From assembly GCA_016791105.1 (NCBI GenBank), contig JAEUNM010000092.1:1-64000 (forward strand): a stretch of DNA of 64,000 nucleotides, read 5' to 3'. Source of the stretch: Rhodocyclaceae bacterium. Lineage in GTDB: Bacteria > Pseudomonadota > Gammaproteobacteria > Burkholderiales > Rhodocyclaceae. Below are positions 27,030-37,377 of this stretch, in pieces. The notes beneath the pieces are model-generated. The model searched no databases, was not told where the DNA came from, and worked only from the letters and a program-made list of their open reading frames with translations. A program made the translations under genes and the position numbers. Each line of letters begins with the position of its first letter. Positions within the stretch are counted from its first letter, which is position 1.

Positions 27030-28405
27030 AACGAATAGGCGAAGCGCAGGCCGCCCCAGTGCCGGCCGCGCACCCAGATCGGCGCCGACAAGTCCTTCAT
27101 GAGCACGAAATTGCCATTGCCCATTTCGCGCCGGTACATTTGCAGCAAGAAACGCTGCTGATTGCCGCCGGCGGCCAGTCCGGTGCGGTCGTTGAACATG
27201 CGGCGATTGCGCGAATTGGCCATGTTCCAGGCCGGATCGCGCCCCTGCGGGCGGGAAAATTTGCGGTTGTGGGTGGGCAGATAGCCATTGCGATCCACCG
27301 CTGCACAGAACACCACCTTGTCCGACAAGGTCAGCATGGGCTCCTGCAGCGGGGGCAGCAGGCGGTCCGTCAGTTCGGTAAAGTCGGTCACAAATTGTTG
27401 CGGGTTGCTACCGGGAACCGGGCGGTAGTGATCGTCGAACATTTGTTCCAAGGTGAGGTCGCCGCGCATCAGTGCGTCTTCGAAGAGCGCGCCGATGCGG
27501 TCGGCCACTTCGATCACGCGTTCGATGAAGGGCGTATCTTCCGTGACGATGCCTGATTGTGCAGTCAGTTCGACCATCGCCTCGGATAGCGCAAGCAGAC
27601 TTTCTGCGCGCGAACTTGCCACTTTCACGGAATGATTGGCTTCTTTCAATTCCCCCGACAGTTCCACCACCGCCGCGCGCGCGGCCTCGCCGACCGCGGT
27701 ATTCGCCCCGGCGCTGCCGGCTATGCCTTTGATGGTCTGTTCCACTTCGCCGAATGCCGTGCGGAAAGTATCGATGGCCCGGTCCACCGCCTCTGCGGCT
27801 GCGTTACGCCCGGTACCGGCATCGGCGTCGGTGGCTAGCTGATCGATGCGCGTGCCCAATTCGATCACCGTTGATTTGATTTGCTGGCTGGAATCCTGCA
27901 CCTTCTGCGCCAGTTCCTTGACGGCCTCGGCCACCACGGCAAACCCGCGCCCGCGCTCGCCGGCGCGCACCGCTTCCACGGACGCATTGAACGCCACGAT
28001 GCGGGTTTGAAACGCGATCTGTTCGATTTCCGCGGCGGCGGTCGAAACCTGCTTCAATACCTTCATGACCGCGTCCAGCCCCGTCTCCACGCGTTCGACA
28101 GCTTGAGCCAGACCACGCGTACCGGCCAGCGCGCCTTCCACGGCGTCGCGCGCCTTTTGCGCCACCTGCTCGGCATTGCGCGCGTCGCTATCGATGGCGC
28201 CATTGGAGCGGGCAAATTCCGCGATGTCGTGCTCGAGCTTGGAAAATGTTTCGCCCTGGCGCGTGGAAACTTTCGTCACGTCATCCAGCGCACCGAATAT
28301 TGCCGCCATTTCGCGGCCCAGGCCGGCTGCACGGGTGGCGATCTGATTGATGAATTCTCCGGCGTCCTGAGTAGCCGGCGATACGGGAGCAGCGATCTGA
28401 TTCAT
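27026..28405 (-). CDS. soluble methyl-accepting chemotaxis protein with C-terminal sensor domain
   Basis: A 459-aa chemoreceptor with no membrane helix. The signalling domain comes first (about residues 1-260): the kinase-contact hairpin is EQIAFQTRIVAFNASVEAV with RAGERGRGFAVVAEAVKELA. A C-terminal sensory domain (about 330-459) resembles a single Cache/PAS-like module, with VDRNGYLPTHNRKFS, DPAWNMANSRNRRMFND, RTGLAAG and MKDLSAPIWVRGRHWGGLR. The order is inverted from classical receptors, so it should sense a cytoplasmic cue. A sigma-28 promoter (28442-28468) matches well. Receptors of this C-terminal type are widespread in Proteobacteria; the ligand is unknown. ATG at 28405. Confidence 0.88.
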   Translation of the reverse strand: MNQIAAPVSPATQDAGEFINQIATRAAGLGREMAAIFGALDDVTKVSTRQGETFSKLEHDIAEFARSNGAIDSDARNAEQVAQKARDAVEGALAGTRGLAQAVERVETGLDAVMKVLKQVSTAAAEIEQIAFQTRIVAFNASVEAVRAGERGRGFAVVAEAVKELAQKVQDSSQQIKSTVIELGTRIDQLATDADAGTGRNAAAEAVDRAIDTFRTAFGEVEQTIKGIAGSAGANTAVGEAARAAVVELSGELKEANHSVKVASSRAESLLALSEAMVELTAQSGIVTEDTPFIERVIEVADRIGALFEDALMRGDLTLEQMFDDHYRPVPGSNPQQFVTDFTELTDRLLPPLQEPMLTLSDKVVFCAAVDRNGYLPTHNRKFSRPQGRDPAWNMANSRNRRMFNDRTGLAAGGNQQRFLLQMYRREMGNGNFVLMKDLSAPIWVRGRHWGGLRFAYSF

Positions 28406-28441
28406 GGTCGTATGGGCGCGGGTCGGGAAAAGAATGTTTGA

Positions 28442-28468
28442 TTTTCGGCAGACATGATGGAAACTTGA
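28442..28468 (-). promoter_or_regulatory. sigma-28 (FliA) promoter of the soluble chemoreceptor
   Basis: Minus strand: TCAAGTTT, exactly 11 nt, GCCGAAAA, against TAAAGTTT-N11-GCCGATAA (14 of 16 positions). It lies 37 nt before the start codon. This is the best-matching FliA site in the window and fits a chemotaxis gene. Confidence 0.7.
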
Positions 28469-28486
28469 AGGCGCCGTTGCACCCCC

Positions 28487-28513
28487 TAAACCCAAGGGCC
28501 AAATTGCCGTAAC
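28487..28513 (+). promoter_or_regulatory. weak sigma-28-like site upstream of the EAL gene
   Basis: Plus strand: TAAACCCA, 11 nt, GCCGTAAC. The cores TAAA and GCCG are present with the right spacing; the remaining positions are poor. It lies 49 nt before the EAL ATG. Confidence 0.3.
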
Positions 28514-28562
28514 AAACTGCGCGGGCACGAGGCCCGCAATTTTTGCCACCAACCGTGACAGC

Positions 28563-29828
28563 ATGATGCCCGATGCGCAGACCCGGCCCGAATTGAGCGC
28601 CGACATTGTGAATAGTCAGGACGGCGTATTCGCCGCCTACGGACCTTGGCGCCTCACGAGCCATTTCCAGCCCATATTCAGCCTGTCGCACTGCCGTGCG
28701 ATCGGCCACGAAGGCTTGTTGCGAACGTTCGACGAAGACGGCTTTCCGATTTCGCCGGGGCGTGTCATCAGTTCCGCGCGCGATTTCGCAACCCTCAAAT
28801 TCATTGACCAACTGTGCCGTTTTCTGCACGTGCAGAACCACGAGTTGCATGGCCGCCCGGAAGGCTGGCTGTTTCTGAACGTACACCCGGAAGTGTTCCG
28901 GCGCGGTCCGGAACCGGATTTCGGTGATTTTCTGCCCGAACTGTCGCGCGAAGGCGGCATGGACCCGCACCGTATCGTGATCGAGGTGATGGAAGACGCC
29001 GTGGCAGACCACGATGGCTTCGCGCAAACCGTCGATTTGCTGCGCGCGCGCGGCTGTCTGATCGCGCTGGACGATTTTGGTGCCGGCCACTCGAATTTCG
29101 ACCGCATCTGGACCATGCAGCCGGAAATCGTGAAACTCGATCGCTCCTTCGCCAAAAAAGCCAGCGAGGAAAGCCAGGCGCGCCGCCTGTTGCCGCGCAT
29201 CGTGTCGCTCATACATGAAGCCGGTTCGCTGGTACTGCTGGAGGGCGTCGAAACGCCGCAGCAAGCGTTGCTGGCCATGGATTCGGACATCGATTTCGTG
29301 CAGGGCTATTACTTTGCGATGCCGCAGGCCGATCCGGTCGATACGCGCCGCGTAAGCCCGGCCATCGATGAACTGTGGGATAAATGCCGCACCGAACAGA
29401 CCGAAAGCATGCGGCGCTATCGCGAACTGGTGGCGCCCTACCAGGCGGCCATTACCGACGCTGTGGACGCCATGGTGAATGGCACACCCATGGCGGGAGC
29501 CTGTGCCGAATTTTTGCGCCTGTCACGCGCGGAACATTGTTATTTGCTGGACGACCAGGGCTGGCAGGTGGGCGCCAATCTGCCGGCACAGCATCTCGCG
29601 CCGCGCAGCGCCGGCAGTTTCCATTCCCTCAATAGCCATGCCGAAGGACGCTGGTCGCGCCGCCCCTATTTCCGCCGCGCCCTGGATCAGGTGGGCAAAC
29701 TGCAGGTATCGCGGCCCTATCTGTCCATCGCGTCGGGCCAGTTGTGCGTGACCGTGTCGCAATCTTTCCTGCTGCACGGGCAGGTACACGTTCTCTGCGG
29801 CGACCTGAGCTGGCCGCAGGTGTTTTAA
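28563..29828 (+). CDS. EAL-domain cyclic-di-GMP phosphodiesterase with C-terminal Cache-like domain
   Basis: 421 aa. The N-terminal EAL domain (about 25-260) has EGL (residues 50-52) instead of EAL, but catalytic positions look intact: LNVHPE (Asn), IEVMED (Glu), IALDDFGAGHSNF (Asp pair, loop 6), IVKLDRSF (Lys), LLEGVET (Glu) and FVQGYYFAMP (Gln). It is probably an active hydrolase of c-di-GMP. The C-terminal part (about 290-421), with CYLLDDQGWQVGANL, RRPYFRRALDQVGK and LCVTVSQSFLL, looks like a Cache/YkuI_C-type sensory module. It is divergent from the soluble chemoreceptor (157 nt), and both end in a sensor module, hinting at linked functions. Confidence 0.87.
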   Translation: MMPDAQTRPELSADIVNSQDGVFAAYGPWRLTSHFQPIFSLSHCRAIGHEGLLRTFDEDGFPISPGRVISSARDFATLKFIDQLCRFLHVQNHELHGRPEGWLFLNVHPEVFRRGPEPDFGDFLPELSREGGMDPHRIVIEVMEDAVADHDGFAQTVDLLRARGCLIALDDFGAGHSNFDRIWTMQPEIVKLDRSFAKKASEESQARRLLPRIVSLIHEAGSLVLLEGVETPQQALLAMDSDIDFVQGYYFAMPQADPVDTRRVSPAIDELWDKCRTEQTESMRRYRELVAPYQAAITDAVDAMVNGTPMAGACAEFLRLSRAEHCYLLDDQGWQVGANLPAQHLAPRSAGSFHSLNSHAEGRWSRRPYFRRALDQVGKLQVSRPYLSIASGQLCVTVSQSFLLHGQVHVLCGDLSWPQVF

Positions 29829-29841
29829 GTCGCTCTGCGCA

Positions 29842-32331
29842 TCAGGCCGCGGCGCGTAATCCTGCCAGCGGCGGCACTTTCAGCACGCCGCGCACACCGC
29901 CCCAACCGGCCGCCAGCACCAGCAGGCAGGCTGCTGCGGCCCCCAGCGCAAGTTTGAACAGGCTGGCGCTGTACGGGAGCTGCAACGCGTACTGCGCCAC
30001 CCCCCAGCCGACCAGGGCAGCGCCGCCAGCACCCAGCAATCCGGCCAGTGCGCCCAATATGGCAAATTCGGCCAGCAGTGCGCCGCGCAACTGTCGATTG
30101 CGGGCGCCCAATGCGCGCAGCAGCGACATTTCGAACGCACGTTCATCGCGCGTCGCTTCCACCGCCGCAATCAGCACCAGCACGCCCGCCGCCAGCGCGA
30201 ACAGGAATAGCGCCTGCACGCCCAATACCAGTTGGTCCAGCAATGCTTCGATCTGGCGTAGCACGGCGCCCACGTCGATGAAAGTCAGATTGGGAAATTC
30301 GCGCACCAGCGCATTGACCGCATCGTCGCGCCCGGCCGGCAGGCGGAATGCGGTGATGAAACTGGCCGGCTGATCGGCCAGCATAGCGGGCGTACCGATC
30401 ACGAAAAAATTCACCCGCATGGAGTCCCACTCCAGCCCGCGCAAACTGGTGATGCGCCCTTCCACCAGGCTGCCCGCGACATCGAATTGCAGCCGCTGGC
30501 CCAGTTTAAGCCCCAACGTTTCGGCCAGACCACGTTCCACCGACACCTCGTCGCTCGGCCCGCCGCCGGCAAACCAGCGCCCCGCCACCACGCGATTGCC
30601 TTGCGGCAAAGTATCGGTCCAGGAAAGGTTGAATTCCCGCTCGACCAGGCGCTGGGCGCGCTCGCCCGCATAATCGGTTGCGCTCACCGCGCGCCCGTCC
30701 ACGCTGACCAGCCGCCCGCGCACCATGGGTTCCAGTTCCGGCCGTGCCAGTCCGGCCGCCGCAAATGCCGCCAGAACCGCCTCGCGCTGGTCGGGCTGAA
30801 TATTGATGAGGTAGCGATTGGGGGCGTCCGGCGGCACGCGTGCGCGCCAGGCGGACAGTAAATCGCCGCGCGTGACGCCCAGCATCAGTAGCGCCGTGAA
30901 CGCCAGACCCAGCGCGGCCAGTTGCACCACCGTGCCGGCGCCGCGCCGGCGCAAATTCGCGAGGCCCAGGCGCCAGCCACTGGCGCCGCCGCGCGCGGTC
31001 GCGGCGAGCCGCAGCAATAGCCAGCCGGCCAGGGCATACAAGGCCGCGGCCACGACGAACCCCCCTGCCACCGCCGCACCCAGTTTCCAGTCGCCGGCGA
31101 GCAGGAACATGAGCAGTGCGAGCAGTGCCGCGCCGGCCGCGTGGCCGATCCAGGCCCGCCGGCGCTCAGCTCCGAATTCGCGCCGCAACACGCGCAAGGT
31201 GGGCACGCGGCGCAGTTGCGCCAAGGGCGGCAGGATGAATCCGGCCAGCAATACCAGCCCCACGCCGGATGCCTGCAACCAGGGCGCGAAGGTGGGCGGC
31301 GGCAATTCCACGTTGAGCGCCCCGCTCAGTAGCGCCGCCGCAGCAAAGTGCACGGCATAGCCCGCCGCCGCACCGGCCGCGGTCGCGACCAGCCCGAAAG
31401 CCGCAAATTCGACCGCCAGCAAGCGGCTGATGCGCGCTTGGGTAGCACCCAGGCAGCGCATCACGGCGCAGGCATCCAGATGGCGCTCGACGAAGCGCCG
31501 CGCCGCCAAGCCGATCGCAACCGCCGCCAGCACCACCGCCAGCATGGCGGCCAGGCGCAGCAGGCGCTGTGCCCGGTCGATGGCACCGCGCACTTCGGGC
31601 TGGGCGCTGGATGCATCTTCGATGCGCTCACCGCGCCCCAGGCGCGGCACAGCCCAGGACTGGAAAGCCGCCAGATCGCGCGGCGCGCCGGCCAGGTGCA
31701 GTTTGTAGGCAACCCGGCTGCCTTCCTGGATGAGCCCGGTAGCAGGCAAATCCGCCGTGTTGAGCATGATGCGCGGCGCAAAACTGAAAAAGCTCGCGCC
31801 GCGGTCGCTTTCAAACGTGAGCACGCCGCCCACCGTGAGCATGGCGCGCCCAAGTTTTACTTGGTCGCCGGGCTTGGCCTGCAGCAAATTGGTGAGCCGC
31901 TCGTCCAGCCAGGCCGTGCCGGGCGCGGGGCCGGCCCGGCGTTCGCTGTCGGGCTGGTTCAAAGCCGGCGCCAGGCGCAATTTTCCGCGCAGCGGATAGG
32001 TCGCATCGACGGCCTTTACACCGGCCAGTTGCGCGCCGCTCGGGTTGGTCACCATGCTCGTGAAGGTGTAGCTCGCAGCCGTCTGCAGCTTCAGTTTGCG
32101 CGCCTGCTCGGCGTATTGCGGTGCCCACGGGTGGTCCGCGACCAGCAGCAGATCGCCGCCCAGCAATTGGTTCGCTTCGCGCGTGACGGACAGGCGCAGG
32201 CGGTCCGTAAAAAAATCCACGCTGGCGACGGCCGCCACGGCGACCACCACCGCCCAGGCCAGCAAGCCAAGTTCGCCGGCACGCCAGTCGCGCAGCAACA
32301 GGCGTAGGCCCAATTTCAGATCGGCCAACAC
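29842..32331 (-). CDS. FtsX-like ABC transporter permease (YbbP-type)
   Basis: An 829-aa inner-membrane permease with a duplicated FtsX-like architecture. It starts MLADLKLGLRLLLRDWRAG, has one N-terminal helix followed by a MacB-like periplasmic domain, then groups of helices near residues 250-340, 385-420 and at the C-terminus, with the second FtsX unit containing EMSLLRALGARNRQLRGALL. YbbP-type permeases normally pair with a YbbA ATPase for lipid or lipoprotein-related export; no ATPase gene is adjacent. It lies 19 nt downstream of radA, in the run alr-radA-permease. The start at 32331 keeps the first helix intact. Confidence 0.87.
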   Translation of the reverse strand: MLADLKLGLRLLLRDWRAGELGLLAWAVVVAVAAVASVDFFTDRLRLSVTREANQLLGGDLLLVADHPWAPQYAEQARKLKLQTAASYTFTSMVTNPSGAQLAGVKAVDATYPLRGKLRLAPALNQPDSERRAGPAPGTAWLDERLTNLLQAKPGDQVKLGRAMLTVGGVLTFESDRGASFFSFAPRIMLNTADLPATGLIQEGSRVAYKLHLAGAPRDLAAFQSWAVPRLGRGERIEDASSAQPEVRGAIDRAQRLLRLAAMLAVVLAAVAIGLAARRFVERHLDACAVMRCLGATQARISRLLAVEFAAFGLVATAAGAAAGYAVHFAAAALLSGALNVELPPPTFAPWLQASGVGLVLLAGFILPPLAQLRRVPTLRVLRREFGAERRRAWIGHAAGAALLALLMFLLAGDWKLGAAVAGGFVVAAALYALAGWLLLRLAATARGGASGWRLGLANLRRRGAGTVVQLAALGLAFTALLMLGVTRGDLLSAWRARVPPDAPNRYLINIQPDQREAVLAAFAAAGLARPELEPMVRGRLVSVDGRAVSATDYAGERAQRLVEREFNLSWTDTLPQGNRVVAGRWFAGGGPSDEVSVERGLAETLGLKLGQRLQFDVAGSLVEGRITSLRGLEWDSMRVNFFVIGTPAMLADQPASFITAFRLPAGRDDAVNALVREFPNLTFIDVGAVLRQIEALLDQLVLGVQALFLFALAAGVLVLIAAVEATRDERAFEMSLLRALGARNRQLRGALLAEFAILGALAGLLGAGGAALVGWGVAQYALQLPYSASLFKLALGAAAACLLVLAAGWGGVRGVLKVPPLAGLRAAA

Positions 32332-32350
32332 GAGCGAACCTCTTTTCGTT

Positions 32351-33712
<1,362 letters not shown>

Positions 33713-33737
33713 GTTCAATCGCCTCGCGAACGGGATG

Positions 33738-34817
33738 TCATGGCAGGCCGCATTCGCTTACCGGCACGCGCGCGGCCAGCGCGCAGAACAATTCGTAGGC
33801 GACCGTGCCGGCCGCCGTAGCGACCTCGTCGGCCGGATTGCCTGCGCCCCATAGCACTACCTCCGCGCCCGGCGCTACATGCGGTAGATCGGTCAGATCG
33901 ACGGTTACCATGTCCATGGATACGCGCCCTATGAGCCGCGTCCGGTGCCCATCCACGCTGACCGGCGTGCCGCTCGGCGCGTGGCGCGGGTAGCCATCCG
34001 CATAACCACAGGCTACGACGCCCAGCACGCCGGGCGCAGCAGCCTGGTACTGGCCGCCATAGCCGACGCGGTCGCCACTGGCAAGTTGCTGCAGCGCGAT
34101 GATGCGCGATTTAAGCGTCATGACCGGCCGCAGCCCCAGCTCTGCAGCAGTTTGCAGATCCGGGAAAGGCGAGGCGCCGTACAGCATGATGCCTGGCCGC
34201 ACGACCTGGCCGTGAGCGGCGGGAAAACGCAATAGCGCGGCCGAATTGGCCGCCGAAACCGGACCGCGCCAATTTGGCAGCGCCGCCGCCAGCGTGGCGA
34301 GTTGGGCGCTCACCCCGCCTGCGCCGTCGGCGTCGGCAAAATGCGTCATCAACGATACTTCGCAACCCAGCGCCTGCGTGCGCGCCAGTGCTGCGCCTGC
34401 CGCGGCCGGGGCGAAACCTAGGCGGTTCATGCCGGTATTGATTTTTAGCCACACGTGGCATTGCCTGGCTCTATCAGCGGCCGCAGCGAGCAGATCGATC
34501 TGGCGAGTCTCATGCACCACCAGATCCAGGCTGTAATGCAGCGCGGTGCCGAGGTCGTCGCGGTCGAACGCGCCTTCCAGCAGCAATATCGGCTCGCGCA
34601 GCCCGGCTTCGCGCAGGCGCACGGCGTCTTCGATTTCCAGCAGGGCATAGCCGTCGGCGGTGCCGGCCAGTGCCGCCACCGCGCGCATCAGGCCATGGCC
34701 ATAGGCATTGGCTTTCACGACCGCCAGCGCGCGCGCGCCGGGCGCCCGGCTTTTCGCCAGCAGATAGTTGTGGCGCAGTGCAGACAGATCGATGGTGGCG
34801 GAAATCGGGCGCGGCAT
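33738..34817 (-). CDS. alr: alanine racemase
   Basis: A 359-aa PLP enzyme interconverting L- and D-alanine, supplying D-Ala for peptidoglycan. The PLP lysine is K35 in AVVKANAYGHG; the catalytic Tyr lies in CGYADGYPRHAPSG; other motifs are KINTGMNRLGF, VRPGIMLYGASPF and IGRVSMDMVTVDLTD. ATG at 34817 matches the family start (MPRPISATIDLSALRHNY). First gene of the apparent operon alr-radA-permease. It is divergent from lplT across a 445-nt gap. Confidence 0.96.
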   Translation of the reverse strand: MPRPISATIDLSALRHNYLLAKSRAPGARALAVVKANAYGHGLMRAVAALAGTADGYALLEIEDAVRLREAGLREPILLLEGAFDRDDLGTALHYSLDLVVHETRQIDLLAAAADRARQCHVWLKINTGMNRLGFAPAAAGAALARTQALGCEVSLMTHFADADGAGGVSAQLATLAAALPNWRGPVSAANSAALLRFPAAHGQVVRPGIMLYGASPFPDLQTAAELGLRPVMTLKSRIIALQQLASGDRVGYGGQYQAAAPGVLGVVACGYADGYPRHAPSGTPVSVDGHRTRLIGRVSMDMVTVDLTDLPHVAPGAEVVLWGAGNPADEVATAAGTVAYELFCALAARVPVSECGLP

Positions 34818-35262
34818 GGCAGGCAGAAGGTAGCGGCGAGGCAGGCCCGGCAGGCCTCGGGAGTTTGTCCTGAGAGCGGCCGGGCGAGGTGCAGCATACC
34901 GTATTCCATATAGCCGCAGCGGGCCAATTTTGATGCAGCGCGTCAATCACGCGCGCGCCCTATGCAGCCCGCCCTCTATGGTATAACCGCGCCTGCCCCG
35001 ATAAAAATGGCGCGCCCGCCTGTTCGCAAGGGGAAGTACTTGCGTGCCGCCGCGTATATGCCTCGACGTTTTGAACCCGAATTGATGGATGCGGATACTA
35101 CGGAACTGCCGCAAGCGGTGATCGGATTTTTCGCGAAATTGCCACGCCTGCGCGTGCGAAGCAGAGCAAGCCTGGACAGCTTGCGATGCGATGCCAGGCC
35201 GCATGGCATTGATTCTCGCCGAAAAGACAGTAAGGACAACTGCGAGACAGCACGATAGAGCA
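34818..35262. other. 445-bp divergent gap between alr and lplT
   Basis: Should carry the promoters of alr and lplT. A plus-strand frame at 34962-35258 includes a stretch that looks mildly protein-like (PRRFEPELMDADTTELPQAV), but no start signal or family supports it. A structured RNA was considered for about 34990-35160 (ttcgcaaggggaagtacttg is a small inverted motif), without a recognisable family. No tRNA was found. Confidence 0.3.
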
Positions 35263-36525
35263 ATGCCGTTCGGCTTCTACATCATCATGGCGGCGCAGTT
35301 CTTTTCTGCGCTGGCCGACAATGCGCTGCTGATCGCGGCAATTTTCATCCTGCGCGACATGCACGCGCCGGCAGGTTTCGAGCCCCTGCTGAAGACCGCC
35401 TTTACCGTTTCGTATGTCGCCCTGGCCGCGTTCGTCGGCGCATTCGCCGACTCCATGCCGAAATGGCGCGTCATGTTCATCGCCAATGCGATCAAGGTGT
35501 CGGGCTGCACGCTCATGTTTTTCGACGTGCATCCGCTGATTGCCTATGCTGTCGTGGGTTTGGGCGCGGCGGCCTATTCGCCGGCCAAATACGGCATCCT
35601 GACGGAATACCTGCCGCACCGGCTGCTGGTGGTCGCGAACGGCTGGATCGAAGGCCTGACTGTGGGCGCCATCATTCTGGGCACGGTGCTGGGCGGCGCG
35701 CTGGTCAAGCCGGACATTGCCAACGCCTTGTTGGCATTCGATTTCCCGGTCATAGACACCGGCATCGACACCATCCCGAAAATGACGATCAGCATCGTCG
35801 GCGCGTTATACGTGCTGGCCGCACTGTTCAACCGCTGGATTCCGGATACCGGCGTCGATCACAAGCCGCTGAAGAAAAATCCGCGCTATCTGATCCACGA
35901 TTTCAACCACAGCATGCGCCTGCTATGGCGCGACAAGCTTGGCCAAATTTCGCTGGCCGTCACGACCTTGTTCTGGGGCGCCGGCGCCACACTTCAATTC
36001 ATCGTGATCAAATGGGCCGAGGCCGCCCTGCATCTGGACCTTTCCCGCGCCAGCCTGCTGCAGGGGGTGGTGGCGGTGGGCATCGCGGCCGGTGCAGTGC
36101 TTGCCGCGCGGCTGGTGACGCTACGCAAATCGGTGCAGGTCATTCCGCTCGGCATCGTGATGGGCATCATCGTGATCGGCATGAATTTCGTACATTCGAT
36201 CTGGGTTGCCGTGCCGCTGCTCATATTTATCGGCGCACTGGCAGGGTTTTTCGTGGTGCCGATGAATGCCCTGCTGCAGCACCGCGGCCACATCCTGATG
36301 GGCGCCGGGCATTCCATCGCGGTACAGAATTTCAATGAAAACCTGTCCATCCTGGTCATGACGGTACTGTATTCCCTGCTCATCACGCAGGTGTCGATCT
36401 ACACCCTCATTACCCTGTTCGGGCTGTTCGTGGCGGCATCGATGTACATCATCATGCGCCAGCACCAGGCCAACGAGCGCGAATATTCACAGGTCCAACT
36501 ACTGGACAACGCCATCAAGCACTGA
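35263..36525 (+). CDS. lplT: lysophospholipid transporter LplT
   Basis: A 420-aa major-facilitator protein that flips lysophospholipids across the inner membrane. It begins MPFGFYIIMAAQFFSALADN, with AAQFFSALADNALLIAA characteristic of LplT, then AAYSPAKYGILTEYLPHRLL and ANGWIEGLTVGAIILGT, and later AGFFVVPMNALLQHRGH and AVQNFNENLSIL. About twelve hydrophobic segments are visible. ATG at 35263 starts the family homology; 24 upstream codons are open but do not fit. E. coli has an acyl-transfer partner (Aas) next to lplT; none is seen here. Confidence 0.92.
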   Translation: MPFGFYIIMAAQFFSALADNALLIAAIFILRDMHAPAGFEPLLKTAFTVSYVALAAFVGAFADSMPKWRVMFIANAIKVSGCTLMFFDVHPLIAYAVVGLGAAAYSPAKYGILTEYLPHRLLVVANGWIEGLTVGAIILGTVLGGALVKPDIANALLAFDFPVIDTGIDTIPKMTISIVGALYVLAALFNRWIPDTGVDHKPLKKNPRYLIHDFNHSMRLLWRDKLGQISLAVTTLFWGAGATLQFIVIKWAEAALHLDLSRASLLQGVVAVGIAAGAVLAARLVTLRKSVQVIPLGIVMGIIVIGMNFVHSIWVAVPLLIFIGALAGFFVVPMNALLQHRGHILMGAGHSIAVQNFNENLSILVMTVLYSLLITQVSIYTLITLFGLFVAASMYIIMRQHQANEREYSQVQLLDNAIKH

Positions 36526-36590
36526 CAAGCCGGCCGCGCGGCGGCACCGGCAGGGAAGAGCAGACACGCAACAAAGTCGAAGCTGGATGC

Positions 36591-36627
36591 AAAACGGGCG
36601 AGCGGCGCATGGCGCCCTGCCCGCCCG
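36591..36627 (-). terminator. intrinsic terminator of the His-rich exported protein gene
   Basis: Minus strand: an interrupted stem (cgggcg ... ggcgc-cat-gcgcc ... cgcccg, 36627-36595) followed by TTTT (36594-36591), 36 nt downstream of the stop codon at 36664. The arms have short internal bulges. Confidence 0.55.
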
Positions 36628-36663
36628 ACTTCATGGCAATTTCAACGCATTGATGGCACCGAC

Positions 36664-37140
36664 TCAATCGCGATCGTGACCACGGCCGTGGCCGTGCCCA
36701 TGGCCGTGACCATGGCCGTGACCATGACCATCCGCGTGGCCGGGAGGGCCGCCACGTTCGTGCCGGTCGTAATCGTCGCGGCGGTCTCCGCCGTAAGGGT
36801 TTCCGTGTTCCGAGCGGTAACGCGGGGCATATACGTTGTTGTACCAGTTATCGGTCACGAAATACACCGGCCGCCCGCAAGCGTTGTAGCGATAGCAATG
36901 CTTTTCCCAATGTTTGGCGTGACCCGGCGGCACACGCAGGTACATGGGTTCGACATAGCCGCCATAGACCGGCCTTATGGTTACCGGCTGCGGAAACAGC
37001 AACTGCGGTGCCGGAAAACTACCGATGTTGAGTTGCCCGTAAAAGCCGGGCTGTCCGACGCTGATGGACACGCCCACGTCTGCTGCGTGTGCCGGCGCGG
37101 CGCCAATGGCGAGCGCTGCAACGATAAATTGGATTTTCAT
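36664..37140 (-). CDS. exported protein with His-Gly repeat tail
   Basis: 158 aa of unknown function. A signal peptide (KIQFIVAALAIGAAPAHA) precedes a short region DVGVSISVGQPGFYGQLNIG, with a Tyr/Pro-rich middle (VRPVYGGY-like; VPPGHAKHWEKHCYRYNACG), and a C-terminal tail of about 25 residues alternating His and Gly (GHGHGHGHGHGHG). The body resembles short exported proteins common in betaproteobacteria whose role is unknown. The tail could bind metals such as Ni, Cu or Zn, but it is coded by a hexanucleotide repeat and may vary in length by slippage. A candidate terminator lies 36 nt downstream. Confidence 0.7.
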   Translation of the reverse strand: MKIQFIVAALAIGAAPAHAADVGVSISVGQPGFYGQLNIGSFPAPQLLFPQPVTIRPVYGGYVEPMYLRVPPGHAKHWEKHCYRYNACGRPVYFVTDNWYNNVYAPRYRSEHGNPYGGDRRDDYDRHERGGPPGHADGHGHGHGHGHGHGHGRGHDRD

Positions 37141-37300
37141 TTGCTTGGCCTTGTCTGGTCATGTTCACGCTGGATTAACGACAGTTCCCCACTAAGCGTT
37201 TAGCTGCGCCGCCACGCGCCTGTGCAACGCTTCACGCTTCGCTTGCATCGGACTGAATGATGCCTCCGTCGTTCCGTTGCGGCAATATCTGGCTACAAAA

Positions 37301-37333
37301 CAAAGCCCCCGAGCGCGAACGCACGCGGGGGCT
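37301..37333 (-). terminator. intrinsic terminator of icd
   Basis: Minus strand: AGCCCCCG, a loop, then CGGGGGCT, followed by TTTGTTTTG. An 8-bp GC-rich stem with a T-rich tail, 44 nt after the isocitrate dehydrogenase stop. Confidence 0.75.
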
Positions 37334-37377
37334 GGAAGCAAGGCCGGAAAGGGCGCCGGCCGGCACGCGCAGAAGAA

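Noticed and set aside
34962..35258. 98-codon plus-strand frame before lplT
   Set aside because: Part looks protein-like, but there is no ribosome-binding site, no family, and the end is repetitive; kept only as a comment in the intergenic entry.
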